A DNA stretch of 64,000 bases from AP-15 sp963814805 (GCA_963814805.1 CAWFER010000023.1:1-64000); one strand, 5' to 3'. Positions 37,218 through 46,812 are shown, counted from the first letter of the stretch. Translations and numbers: made by a program. Notes: generated by a model from the letters alone, not told the origin.

Positions 37218-38367
37218 ATGGATTTCTCCCTCTCCGACGAGCAGCGGGCGTTTCAGGAGACGGCGCGGGAGTTTGCCCGCGAGGACTGGCTGCCGCGGGC
37301 GCCGGGCTGGGACGAGCGGCGGGAGTTTCCGGTCGAGGCGTTGCGGCGGGCGGCGGCATTGGGCTTTGCCGCGATCTATGTCGGCGAGGAGTTCGGCGGC
37401 AGCGGATTGGGCCGGGTTGATGCGGCGCTGATCTTCGAGGAACTGGCGGCGGCCTGCCCGTCGACCGCCGCGTATCTGTCGATCCACAACATGGTGTCGT
37501 GGATGATCGACCGGTTCGGCAGCGCCGAGCAGCGCGCCCGGCTGCTGCCGCGGCTGACGGCCATGGATCATCTCGCCAGCTATTGCCTGACCGAGCCGGG
37601 CAGCGGCTCGGACGCGGCGGCATTGGCGACCCGCGCGGTGCGCGACGGCGATCATTACGTGCTGAACGGGACCAAGGCGTTCATCTCGGGCGGCGGCGTC
37701 AGCGACATCTACGCCGTCATGGTGCGCACCGGCGGCGAGGGGCCGCACGGCATCTCCTGTCTCGTTGTCGAAAAGGGCGCGCCCGGGCTGTCCTTCGGCA
37801 AAAAGGAAAGAAAACTCGGCTGGAACTCGCAGCCGACGGCGATGGTGATCTTCGAGGATTGCCGCGTACCGGTCGCCAACCGCCTCGGCGCCGAGGGCGA
37901 CGGCTTCAAGATCGCGATGATGGGGCTCGACGGCGGCCGGATCAACATCGCCGCCTGTTCGCTCGGCGGGGCGCGGGCCTGTCTCGAAGCGGCGCGCGCG
38001 CATCTGCTGGAACGCCGCCAGTTCGGCCATCCGCTCGCCGATTTTCAGGCGCTGCAGTTCAAGCTCGCCGACATGGCGACCGAGCTCGACGCGGCGCGGC
38101 TGATGGTATGGCGCGGGGCGGCGAGCCTCGACCAGAGCGACCCGCAGGCGGTCACCCATTGCGCGATGGCCAAGCGGCTGGCGACCGATGCCGGGTTCCA
38201 CATCTGCAACGAGGCCCTGCAGCTCCATCGGCGGCTACGGCTATCTGAAGGACTTCCCGGTCGAACGCTATCTGCGCGACCTGCGGGTCCACCAGATCCT
38301 CGAAGGCGCCAACGAGATCATGCGGGTGATCATCGCCCGCCGCCTGCTCGGCCCGTCGAATGGGTGA
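37218..38367 (+). CDS. Acyl-CoA dehydrogenase, isobutyryl-CoA dehydrogenase-like, frameshifted
   Basis: FAD enzyme probably oxidising isobutyryl-CoA in valine breakdown. It starts MDFSLSDEQRAFQETAREFA. Conserved ACAD pieces are ASYCLTEPGSGSDAAALATR, GTKAFISGGGVSDIYAVMVR, ERKLGWNSQPTAMVIFEDCR and QFGHPLADFQALQFKLADMA. One extra C near 38229 separates ICNEALQLH from GGYGYLKDFPVERYLRDLRV. Corrected length is about 382 residues, ending VIIARRLLGPSNG. The hydroxyisobutyryl-CoA hydrolase-like gene 45 bp downstream supports the valine-pathway assignment, which otherwise rests on overall resemblance to ACAD8. Confidence 0.92.
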
Positions 38368-38412
38368 GCGCGGGCGAATGGGTGAGGGCCGCCGAACGGC
38401 CAGGGGCGGGCG

Positions 38413-39520
38413 GTGAGCGACGAGATCCTGCTCGGTCGTAAGGGCGGGCTCGCCACGACTGACGATCAACCGGCCGCAGGCGCTGAATGCGCTGACCCTG
38501 GCCAATTACCGCCGCATCGCCCCGGCGCTCAAAGCCTGGGCCGAGGACCCCGCGGTGCACGCCGTCATCGTCCGCGGCGCCGGCGGGCGCGCGTTCTGCG
38601 CCGGCGGCGATGTGCGCGCGGTCTACGAGGCCGGGCGCGGGATCGGCGGCGACCGCGATCTGACCGCGGTGTTTTTTCGCGAGGAATACCGGCTGATCCG
38701 CGAGATCCACCGCTTTCCCAAGCCTTATATCGCGATCATCGACGGGATCACGATGGGCGGCGGCGCCGGGATCTCGGTCAACGGCGCTTATCGGGTGGCG
38801 ACCGGGCGCACCTTGTTGGCGATGCCGGAGACCGCGATCGGCCTGTTTCCCGATGTCGGCGCCACCCGGTTCCTCAACCGCTGCCCCGGCCATATCGGCC
38901 GCTATCTCGGGCTGAGCGGCGCCCGATTGCGCGCGGCGGACGCGCTTTATTGCGGCTTTGCCTCCCATGTCCTGGCCGAGGGCGCGGTCGAGCCGCTGGT
39001 CGAAGCGCTCGGCCGGACCGAGTGGCGAGCCGGCGCCGAGCGCCAACAGGTCGATGCCGCGCTGTCCGGGTTGGCGATGGAGCGCGAACCGGCGCCGCTC
39101 GTGGCGTTGCGGCCGGCGATCGACCGCTGTTTTGCCGGCGATACCGTCGAGGCGATCCTCGCGGCGCTCGCGGCCGAGGCGGCCGGTGGCGGCGTGTTCG
39201 CCGGCTGGGCCGCGCAAACCCGCGCCGGGCTCATGGCGAAATCGCCGACCAGCCTCAAAGTCACCTTGCGCCAGCTGCAAATCGGCGCCGATTATGATCT
39301 CGACCAGGCACTGATCCTCGAATACCGGCTGACCCAGCACATGATGGCAGGCCACGATTTCTACGAAGGCGTGCGCGCCGCCCTGATCGACAAGGACCAA
39401 CAGCCGCGCTGGCGGCCGGCGACCCTTGCCGAAATCGACGAGGCGACGATCGACGCCTATTTCGCCCCGCTCGGCGACGGTGAGCTCAATTTCGCCCCCG
39501 CTGTCGGAAAAAGCGCATAA
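38413..39520 (+). CDS. 3-hydroxyisobutyryl-CoA hydrolase (enoyl-CoA hydratase/isomerase family), frameshifted
   Basis: Crotonase-fold thioesterase of valine catabolism. It starts at GTG (VSDEILLGRKGGLA), then, after removal of one extra A near 38458, LTINRPQALNALTLANYRRI. Active-site and oxyanion regions are GGRAFCAGGDVRAVYEAG and DGITMGGGAGISVNGAYRVA. LLAMPETAIGLFPDVGATRF is the hallmark of the HIBCH subgroup, which has the longer C-terminal half seen here. Corrected length is about 368 residues. It lies directly downstream of the isobutyryl-CoA dehydrogenase-like gene. Confidence 0.92.
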
Positions 39521-39545
39521 CCCGCCGTTCTGGAAAATGGCGGGT
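39520..39545 (+). terminator. Weak hairpin after the hydrolase gene
   Basis: A 7-bp stem ACCCGCC / GGCGGGT with a 12-nt loop, starting at the last base of the hydrolase stop codon. No T-run follows, so this is only a plausible terminator. Confidence 0.4.
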
Positions 39546-39641
39546 GACCGTCAATCTCGAAGTACCAAAAATCGCTCGGCAAATTCGAAGCTCAAAGGGA
39601 AGTCCGCGGGCTTAACATCGGATTCATTGCGATCTGGCAAA

Positions 39642-40931
39642 ATGGCCGAACGCCCAGAAGGAACCCTCGCAATGTGCCGCAGCCCTGCCATTCCTCCCGA
39701 CGACTCCGAATTGATGGTTATCCTCAACGGGGTTTGGTTCAATGCGTATTGGGTCAAGAACGCTCTCGGATTATACGAAGGTATCACACGGCACGCGGTC
39801 GAATTAGCTGAGCATAGTCATTTTATCGCGTTAGTGCAGCAGTTCTCGCTAGACGCCGCTGCATTGGGCGTTTGTAAGTTGTTCGACCGCAGCACGCCAA
39901 AATTTCAAAAAAACACCGTCCCTGAGTTGATGGATTATCTGACATGCCATTTCACTGACGATTATATTTCACGATTGGACATCACAACAACAGGATCGTT
40001 CTTGCTGCGGCAGGCGATCTCGGTCTCATCGACCTCGACCAGACCGGCGAGCGGGCTGCGGTCAGGCGCCACATGCTGCGGCGCAGCTTGGCGCAGATCA
40101 GCCAGGCCGTCTTGTAGGAGCCGAGGGCGAGCTGACGTTGCAGTTGCCAGGCCGAGATGCCGTTGGAGTGGGTGGCCATCAGATAGGCCGCCCAGAACCA
40201 GATGGTCAGCGACAGTTTGGAGTGGTGCATGATGGTGCCGGCGGTCACCGAGGTCTGCTTGCCGCAGGCGGCGCATTCCCAGGTCCACGGCTTGGTCTGC
40301 AGTTCCCAGGCCTTGGCCTTGCCGCAGGCGCGACAGACGAAGCCCTCGGGCAGCGTGCCGCGAACAGGTATCTGACGCAGGCGGCCTGATCCGGGAAGCG
40401 CTGCTGGAACTCCATCAGGGAGCGGGGAAAATCGGTCATGCCGGCCTCGCGAGAGCAGATGTTCGATGTTGTCCAACACCGATCCGCTTAACTGCCCTTG
40501 GCGTACCTCAAGATGACGCATGCAACATCGTAATGAAGTTTCACCGGGGCGTGGATTTGCCTAAAACGAAAGCGGACCTTCTCAAATTGCTGAATAGTGG
40601 CATGCCCAACAATGAAACCGCCGCGCTTAAAACGCTCCTTATCTACCGAAATAAGTTCGTAGCACATCAGGAGCGGGTTGGCGACGTTGTGAAAGCACAA
40701 GTAGCCGATCTTCCCTCTCTCGACGCGATGGAAAAAATTAACGAATGGGCAAGCAATTTCTGCCAACTGGTCGCGTGTGGACTGACGAATATGACTCTGT
40801 CGTCGAACAGTGGACCGTCTGCACGAATTGCCGCGCTTCACGTTGTTGCGAAAGTCTTAGGAAAGAATTTTCATCCGTCAAAGGATGGTGCTTCTTATCA
40901 AGAGTGGGAAACCTTTTACAGCAGAGACTAG
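39642..40931 (+). pseudogene. HEPN (AbiU2-like) gene interrupted by an IS fragment
   Basis: Two halves of one protein flank an inserted transposase fragment. The first half (39642-about 39985) reads MAERPEGTLAMCRSPAIPPD through LNGVWFNAYWVKNALGLYEG and ALGVCKLFDRSTPKFQ. The second (about 40533-40931) reads MKFHRGVDLPKTKADLLKLL, then LLIYRNKFVAHQERVGDVV, which contains the HEPN RNase motif RNKFVAH (R-x5-H), and ends EWETFYSRD. Together they make about 245 residues, the size of AbiU2-type HEPN proteins linked to abortive infection. The DNA is clearly more AT-rich than its surroundings. As written, no complete product can be made. Confidence 0.72.
39985..40530 (-). mobile_element. IS1595-family transposase fragment
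   Basis: On the minus strand, MTDFPRSLMEFQQRFPDQAA (start 40439) continues after a frame change into GFVCRACGKAKAWELQ, a zinc ribbon, then SVTAGTIMHHSKLSLTIWFW and GISAWQLQRQLALGSYKTAW, and, after another shift, GLVEVDETEI, where the first catalytic Asp of the DDE domain lies. The rest of the transposase is missing, and inverted ends or a target duplication could not be identified. It sits inside the HEPN gene on the opposite strand. It is decayed and immobile. Boundaries are approximate. Confidence 0.8.
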
Positions 40932-40948
40932 GACAGGACAAGCAAACG

Positions 40949-41395
40949 ATGAGCGAGGACAGGGTCAGCGGCCCTGTTGCGGTTCCGCTGGTTTGGCTCG
41001 GTGTCAGGCGCGATACGAGCGAGCGGATCGACCGCTTTGCCAGCAGACTTGTGTTTTTGTTCTTCCCTCTGGCTCCCGTCTTCTGGCTCATCGCGCACTT
41101 TGTAGGCGGCGGCAGAATATTGGCTGCAATTTGGCTCCTGCTGCTGACCTTCTTCGTACGGATGAGTTGGCGGCTGGAGAAAATCGGGGAAGGTATCGCT
41201 CGCCCGCACGATGAACCTTGGACTGCCGGCAAGGCAAAAGCGAACTTTTGGAAGTGGTATGTCATAGACCTGGTTGTGGTAGCTGGTGCCACCTACGCTT
41301 TTGATATTTCGGCGGGTTGGCTATCGCTATTCGTCGTCGTGCCCTTGGTCCTGCGCAAACGAGTGATTGCATATATGATGAACCCCAATGACTAG
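40949..41395 (+). CDS. Hypothetical multi-spanning membrane protein next to the HEPN gene
   Basis: 148 residues starting MSEDRVSGPVAVPLVWLGVR. Four hydrophobic segments can be drawn: LVFLFFPLAPVFWLIAHFV, ILAAIWLLLLTFFVRM, VIDLVVVAGATYAF and WLSLFVVVPLVL. The start is 17 bp after the HEPN frame stop, on the same strand and with the same AT-richer composition, so the two were probably acquired and transcribed together. No family is recognised. Its frame is intact although its partner is broken. Confidence 0.65.
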   Translation: MSEDRVSGPVAVPLVWLGVRRDTSERIDRFASRLVFLFFPLAPVFWLIAHFVGGGRILAAIWLLLLTFFVRMSWRLEKIGEGIARPHDEPWTAGKAKANFWKWYVIDLVVVAGATYAFDISAGWLSLFVVVPLVLRKRVIAYMMNPND

Positions 41396-41404
41396 CAAGC
41401 GTAG

Positions 41405-41430
41405 GGCGGAACAGCGTAGCGCATTCCGCC
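41405..41430. repeat. REP-type hairpin beside the RAYT remnant
   Basis: GGCGGAA and TTCCGCC pair across a 12-nt loop (CAGCGTAGCGCA). The form GTAGGGCGGAA...TTCCGCC is a common bacterial REP palindrome, and it stands 29 bp before the RAYT start, where such hairpins usually lie. Confidence 0.7.
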
Positions 41431-41458
41431 ATTCTCCACGGCCGGGCATACTCCCCTG

Positions 41459-41640
41459 ATGCCGGAGTATCGCCGAAATCGGGTTCCGGGTGGAGCGTTC
41501 TTCTTCACCATCAACCTGCTCAACCGCCGGTCGGACCTAAGGCGAGGCGTATCATCATGTTGCGCGCCGCAATACACCGACAATTGGGTAATTCTTCCGA
41601 ACCACGTGCACTGTCCGTGGACATCCGGCGGATTGGCGGA
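41459..41640 (+). pseudogene. REP-associated tyrosine transposase (RAYT) remnant
   Basis: The frame starts MPEYRRNRVPGGAFFFTINL, matching the RAYT/IS200-like N terminus, runs LLNRRSDL, and then jumps to NWVILPNHVHCPWTSGG, the region with the HUH-type PNHVH metal motif. The internal deletion and the lack of the C-terminal half with the catalytic Tyr show that it is inactive. Downstream it runs into the truncated IS3 transposase. The nearby REP hairpin is its likely former substrate. Confidence 0.72.
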
Positions 41641-41779
41641 TTCTTCGTTTCGCCGGTGTGTGGCCGGCGGGCTTTATCCGGCGGGATGGATGGGCGGTGG
41701 TGAGGAACCGCGGGAGACCGGCGAGCAGGGATGAATCCGAAACGGAAAGCGGGCGAAGCGCAGTCGGGACGGTTCGAGG

Positions 41780-42672
41780 CGGAATGCGCTCCGGCGTCTA
41801 CCGGACACCGCGCCCGGCCAACGACAACGATCTCTTGCTGATGCATCGGATCGACGAGCTCTACACGGCCTGGCCGTTTCTCGGCTCGCGGCGGATGACG
41901 GCGCTGCTGCGGGCCGAGGGGCAGAGGATCAACCGCAAGCCGGTGCAGCGGCTGATGCGGCGGATGGCCATCGCCGCGCTGGGACCCAAACCGCGCACGA
42001 CAAAACCGGCGCCAGGTCACAAGATCTTTCCGTATCTCTTGGGCAACCTGGTCATCGAGCGGCCGAACCATGTCTGGGCGGCCGATATCACCTACATCCC
42101 GATCGGGCGAAGGGTTTCTCTACCTGGTGGCAATCATCGACTGGGCCAGCCGGGCGGTCCTGGCCTGGCGGCTGTCGAACACAATGGATGTCACGTTCTG
42201 CCTTGCGGCGCTGGAGGAGGCGCTCGCGCGGTTCGGCAAGCCGGAAATCTTCAACACCGACCAGGGCAGCCAATTCACCAGCGGTGAGTTTACCGGCATG
42301 CTGGCGGCCGCCGGCAGCCGCATCTCGATGGACGGCCGGGGCCGCTGGATCGACAACGTGTTCATCGAGCGGCTGTGGCGCAGCCTGAAATACGAGGACA
42401 TCTACCTCAAAGGCTACGCCGACGGCCGCGAGGCCAAAGCCGGGATCGGCGCATGGCTGGCCTTTTATAATCACCGGCGTCCGCATCAGGCGCTGGCGAA
42501 CCGGACACCGATGGCGGTCTGGCGCGACGGCGCCGGCGGCGCGCTCGGCGCAGAGGCTGTGGATATGACGCTGCGCTTGGACAACGCTAGCGCGTTGCCC
42601 ATACCCACAGCCGCAGCAACCCCTTGTAGCTTAATGATTTCAGGAGGTCGGAACGGCGGCGCTTCCAACTAA
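41780..42672 (+). pseudogene. IS3-family transposase OrfB, 5'-truncated and frameshifted
   Basis: IS3-type integrase-fold transposase lacking OrfA and its own start. HTH_21 region: LLLMHRIDELYTAWPFLGSR, then RLMRRMAIAALGPKPRTTKP. The DDE catalytic residues are in VWAADITYIPIGR, EIFNTDQGSQFTSGEF and FIERLWRSLKYEDIYLKGYA, and the tail AFYNHRRPHQALANRTPMAV is typical. One extra A near 42111 splits PIGR from GFLYLVAIIDWASRAVLAWR. No upstream inverted repeat is visible, since the 5' end was lost at the junction with the RAYT remnant. The next 350 bp (42673-43025) hold no gene I can support. Confidence 0.85.
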
Positions 42673-43025
42673 CGGCCCGGCGCCAGCGGTCCCGCTGGCG
42701 GGGTCCTCTTCTCGCAACCCTCTCGCTCTATGAGTGCTTCCACCATCTTCCGGCGCTTCGCTTCAAGCAATTCGTTCTCGCCTCGATGCATAAGCAGTCA
42801 CCCGGGCTGAAGATTTTCCAAAGTAGATCCTTTCGGTAAGCAACTTCTTAAGATAACGTGGGTGGCTCCAGTGGACCTATATGCCGCGAGGCTAGATGAT
42901 AGGTTGACTGCCGGCGGAATTGCAGCTTGACCAGTGCGCTAAACCGGTAACTTCTTGAACCCGCGCAACCCCACCAGCATGTAGGATCGCCGCCAGGACC
43001 GTGATCGTCCCTGGAGCCTAGCCCG

Positions 43026-44813
43026 ATGACCTACGCCGCCCCGCTCGCCGAGATGCGCTTTGTGCTCGAGGAGGTGGCCGGGATCGGCGCGGTGGCGGCG
43101 CTGCCTGGCTACGAGATGGCCGAGCCGGAGCTGGTCGGCGCGATCCTCGACGAGGCGGCGAGGTTCGCGCAGAGCGTGCTGGCGCCCTTAAACCAGCCGG
43201 CCGACCGGGTCGGCAGCGTCCTCGAAAACGGGGTGGTGCGCACGCCCCCGGGGTTTCGCCAGGCTTATGCCCGCCATGTCGAGGGCGGCTGGAACGGGCT
43301 CGCCGCCGATCCGGAATTTGGCGGCCAGGGGCTGCCCTTGGCGCTTACCGCACCGGTGGCCGAGATGTGGGATTCGGCCTGCATGAGCTTCGCGTTGTGC
43401 CCGCTCCTGAACATGGCGGCGGTCGAGTTGCTGCAGGCCTACGGCTCGCCGGAGCAGAAGCGGCTCTATCTGGGCAAGCTCGTCAGCGGCGAATGGACCG
43501 GCACGATGAATTTGACCGAGCCGCAGGCCGGGTCCGATCTCGGCGCGCTGACCACCCGCGCGGCGCCGGTCGATGATCCGAATGGCCGCGACCGCTACCG
43601 GATCACCGGCCAGAAGATCTTCATCAGCTACGGCGACCACGACCTGACGGCAAACATCGTCCACGCGGTGCTGGCGCGCACCCCCGGGGCGCCGCCCGGA
43701 GCGCGCGGGCTGTCGCTGTTCCTGGTGCCGAAATTCCTGCTCGACGATGCGGGCGGGCCTGGGCCGCGCAACGCGGTGCGCACCTTGCGCCTCGAACAAA
43801 AGCTTGGCATCCACGCCTCGCCGACCTGCGTGCTGGCCTACGAGGAGGCGATCGGCTGGCGCATCGGCGAGGAGCACCGCGGCCTCGAATACATGTTCGC
43901 GATGATGAACAACGCCCGGCTCAATGTCGGGCTCCAAGGAGTGGCGATCGCCGAGCGCGCCTATCAGCAGGCCCGCGACTTTGCCCGGATGAGGGTACAG
44001 GGACGCCCGCCCGGCGCCGAGGTCGATGCCGGCGCGCTGCCGATCATCCATCATCCCGATGTGCGGCGTATGCTGCTGTGGATGCGCGCCGCGAGCGAGG
44101 CGATGCGGGCGCTGGCCTATTACACCGCGGCGCTGCTCGACCGCGGCCGCCGCGATCCCGATTCGGCCGAACGTTCGGCTGCCCAGCGCCGCGCCGATCT
44201 GCTGATCCCGGTGGTCAAGGCGTGGTGCACCGATTTAGGCGGCGCGGTCGCCTCGACCGGCATCCAGGTGCATGGCGGCATGGGCTACATCGAGGAAACC
44301 GGCGCTGCCCAGCATTGGCGCGACGCGCGGATCGCGCCGATCTACGAGGGAACCAACGGCATCCAGGCCGGCGACCTCACTGGCCGCAAGCTCGCCCGCG
44401 ACCGCGGCGAGGCGGCGCGGGCGCTGTTCGCCGAAATAGGGGAAACCGCTGTCGCCGCGGCTGGCTCGCCGGGCGCTGATCTCGCCGCGATCGGGCGCGC
44501 GCTCGCCGCCGCGATCACGACCCTCGAAACCGCGACCGCGCATCTGCTGCGGGCCGAGCGCTCGGAAGCCGCGGCCGGGTCGGTCCCCTATCTCGATCTG
44601 TTCGGCATCGTCTGCGGCGGCTGGCTGATGGCGCGCCAGGCGCTCGCCGCCGCGCGTCGGTTCGCCGCGGGCGAGGGCGATCCGGACTTCCTCCGCGCCA
44701 AGATCGCGACCGCGCGCTTTTATGCCGAGCATTTCCTGGCATTGGCGCCGGGCCATCTGCCGGCGATCCTCGGCGGCGCGACGGTGCTGGCTTTCGACCC
44801 GGACTGGTTCTGA
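43026..44813 (+). CDS. Acyl-CoA dehydrogenase with C-terminal extension (DmdC-like)
   Basis: A 595-residue, long-type acyl-CoA dehydrogenase, the subgroup that includes 3-methylmercaptopropionyl-CoA dehydrogenase. It starts MTYAAPLAEMRFVLEEVAGI. Core motifs are GTMNLTEPQAGSDLGALTTR, GQKIFISYGDHDLT, KLGIHASPTCVLAYEEA, and the C-terminal GGMGYIEETGAAQHWRDARI followed by PIYEGTNGIQAGDLTGRK. The extra C-terminal domain of about 130 residues ends GATVLAFDPDWF. The frame is intact. Substrate is uncertain; DmdC-like sequence does not prove DMSP use. Confidence 0.93.
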   Translation: MTYAAPLAEMRFVLEEVAGIGAVAALPGYEMAEPELVGAILDEAARFAQSVLAPLNQPADRVGSVLENGVVRTPPGFRQAYARHVEGGWNGLAADPEFGGQGLPLALTAPVAEMWDSACMSFALCPLLNMAAVELLQAYGSPEQKRLYLGKLVSGEWTGTMNLTEPQAGSDLGALTTRAAPVDDPNGRDRYRITGQKIFISYGDHDLTANIVHAVLARTPGAPPGARGLSLFLVPKFLLDDAGGPGPRNAVRTLRLEQKLGIHASPTCVLAYEEAIGWRIGEEHRGLEYMFAMMNNARLNVGLQGVAIAERAYQQARDFARMRVQGRPPGAEVDAGALPIIHHPDVRRMLLWMRAASEAMRALAYYTAALLDRGRRDPDSAERSAAQRRADLLIPVVKAWCTDLGGAVASTGIQVHGGMGYIEETGAAQHWRDARIAPIYEGTNGIQAGDLTGRKLARDRGEAARALFAEIGETAVAAAGSPGADLAAIGRALAAAITTLETATAHLLRAERSEAAAGSVPYLDLFGIVCGGWLMARQALAAARRFAAGEGDPDFLRAKIATARFYAEHFLALAPGHLPAILGGATVLAFDPDWF

Positions 44814-44907
44814 GGGCGCAGATCGCCGACGGGTAGCGGTTGACTTCGCCCGCGATTCTGATGCACCGATCGGCGCGAAATGCCGCGTCTGCGCCAGGGA
44901 GGAGATC

Positions 44908-45444
44908 ATGGCGTCACCCAAGAAACTCTCGCACATCGTGCTGCAAACCAATCGCCGGCGCGAAATGGTCGATTGGTATTGCCGGGTTCTCGGCGCGGAG
45001 GTGCTGCACGAGAACGAGTTCATCTGCTTTATCAGTTATGACGACGAGCATCACCGGGTGGCCTTCATCGACCCCGGGCCATTGGCCGAGCGCGAGCCGG
45101 ACCAGCGCAAGGCCGGCAAGGAAGCCGGGCTGCACCATGTCGCGTTCACCTTTGCCGGGCTCGACGATCTGACCGAGAACTATCTGCGGCTGAACGAGAT
45201 CGGCATCCGGCCGCACCGCTGCGTCAACCACGGGGTCACGACCTCGATGTATTACTACGACCCCGACCACAACCAGGTCGAGCTCCTGGTCGATAATTTC
45301 GCGACCGCGGTCGAGGGCCAAGCCTACATGCGCCAGCGCTCGGCCGCCGACAAGAACCCGGTCGGCGTCGTCTATGAGCCCAACGACCTGGTCGCCCGCG
45401 TCCGCGCCGGCCTGCGCCTCGAAGAGCTCGCCTCGATCAACTGA
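44908..45444 (+). CDS. VOC family ring-cleavage dioxygenase-like protein
   Basis: 178 residues, one extradiol-type VOC domain. It starts MASPKKLSHIVLQTNRRREM, where SHIVL carries the first metal His. EAGLHHVAFTFAGLDDLT carries the second, and DPDHNQVELLVDNF carries the C-terminal Glu. Biphenyl-2,3-diol dioxygenase-like proteins show the same layout. AGGGAGGAG immediately upstream selects the ATG at 44908. It follows the acyl-CoA dehydrogenase by 94 bp. Substrate unknown. Confidence 0.88.
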   Translation: MASPKKLSHIVLQTNRRREMVDWYCRVLGAEVLHENEFICFISYDDEHHRVAFIDPGPLAEREPDQRKAGKEAGLHHVAFTFAGLDDLTENYLRLNEIGIRPHRCVNHGVTTSMYYYDPDHNQVELLVDNFATAVEGQAYMRQRSAADKNPVGVVYEPNDLVARVRAGLRLEELASIN

Positions 45445-45650
45445 CACCGGCCTCGACGCCCGCCTGCTCAGCGTGGCGGGCGGGACCGTCGGTCCGAACG
45501 CAGCCGCGCCGCTCAAAAAGCGGGTGGCCTTGTTGGTAAGTTGGGCGGCGCCTTCCCGATCACCTTTAATGATTTGTCATAATACGCGATTATGCGGCAC
45601 AAGCAGAGATTCCAGGCGGGGTGGCTGCTGGGATAACGACATTTCCAACG

Positions 45651-46496
45651 TTACACACCCGGGCTCGACGGGGCGGGGCCGGGCCACTCGTCGAGCACGG
45701 CGGTGTGCGTAACTAGGCCGCTATCCTGCTGCCAGACATGGAGCTGGTAGCCTGGTGGCTCGAAAATGAAGCTAATCGGCGCATCGGCGACGAGGTTGAG
45801 CCGGATCTGGTGCGCCGTGCTCGGTGCAGTGCCGGCGAGCGTGCCGGCGAAGCGCCGATCGATTGTGCGGTGCAGGTGGCCGCACAGGATGCGTTCGACT
45901 TGAGAATGGCGTGCGACGATTTCGGCAAGTCCCGCGGCATTGTCGAGGCCAAAATTGTCCATGTAGGTAATGCCCGTCGCGAATGGCGGGTGATGCATCA
46001 GGATCACGGTCGGCCGAGCGAGCTGCGCCGCAAGTGCAGTGTCGAGCCGACCCAGTCGCTCGGCGCACAGCATCCCGCCGTTCTTACCGGAGACGAGCGT
46101 GTCGAGCGCGACAAGCCGTACTGGGTAATCTTCGATCACGAATTGCAGGTAGCCCTCGGCCGGCAGGTAGCGGGCGTCCCGAAAAGCCTCGCGCAGCGGC
46201 TCTCGGGCATCATGATTGCCGGGAATCACGAAGACTGGCATCGATAAGGGTGCCAGCAGATGGCGCAACTGTTCGTATTCGTCAGGCTCGCCGTGATCGA
46301 CGAGATCGCCGGTCACGACGGTGACATCGGGCCTTGGCACCAGCGCGTTTAGACTTGCGACTGCGCGCGCCAGATATGGCGCAGTGTCGAACTCGAGCCG
46401 GGCCCGCTCGGCATCCGGCGCGGTGCCCTGCATCGGGCAACGGAACAGCTTACCCGCCGCGACGATATGGGGGTCCGAGAGTTGGGCAAGGATCAT
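45651..46496 (-). CDS. Metallophosphoesterase (CpdA-like)
   Basis: Calcineurin-like phosphodiesterase of the 3',5'-cAMP phosphodiesterase/Icc type, 281 residues. Metal-binding motifs in order: MILAQLSDPHIVAAG (D-x-H), VVTGDLVDHGEPDEY (GD-x-x-D), VFVIPGNHDAREPL (GNHD), VILMHHPPFATG, and ILCGHLHRTIDRRFAG (GH-x-H). All ligands are present, so the enzyme should be active; cAMP as substrate is only suggested. The 315 bp upstream (46497-46812) hold no other gene, only a presumed promoter. Confidence 0.9.
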   Translation of the reverse strand: MILAQLSDPHIVAAGKLFRCPMQGTAPDAERARLEFDTAPYLARAVASLNALVPRPDVTVVTGDLVDHGEPDEYEQLRHLLAPLSMPVFVIPGNHDAREPLREAFRDARYLPAEGYLQFVIEDYPVRLVALDTLVSGKNGGMLCAERLGRLDTALAAQLARPTVILMHHPPFATGITYMDNFGLDNAAGLAEIVARHSQVERILCGHLHRTIDRRFAGTLAGTAPSTAHQIRLNLVADAPISFIFEPPGYQLHVWQQDSGLVTHTAVLDEWPGPAPSSPGV

Positions 46497-46812
46497 GTTC
46501 CCCCCGCGACCAGGATCGGCTCTTGGTAAACCGACATAAGAATCGGTCGGGGTGTGTGAGGTAGTTCACACTTGGAAAAAAAGTTCATCTGCGCGACCAT
46601 TCCTCGGATTCCGGGACGGGCGACCGCACCCGACATTTGCTCGGTGAAAATCTTGTGGCTGGCCTTCGTTGGATCAATCGGTTGCGGTTTGCGCAGGATA
46701 TGACCGAAACTCTCATGGCCGCCGGCTGACCCGGCTATCGTGGCGCTCCCAGCGTCGACCACGATCCTCATGCTAATCGGCATGCTATCGGAAACAATGT
46801 GACATTCGTGTC

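Noticed and set aside
42090..42130. Possible programmed frameshift in the IS3 transposase
   Set aside because: IS3 programmed shifts lie at the OrfA-OrfB junction. This one is inside the DDE domain, has no slippery run, and is fixed by removing a single A like the other errors.
45578..45594. Inverted repeat CATAAT-N5-ATTATG as an operator
   Set aside because: It lies between the 3' ends of two convergent genes (VOC and phosphoesterase), where no promoter is expected, and the 6-bp arms are too short to trust alone.
46497..46812. Extension of a minus-strand frame through the gap between FNT and phosphoesterase genes
   Set aside because: The open frame is a shifted reading of the FNT gene that runs on; no domain or start supports a gene in the gap.
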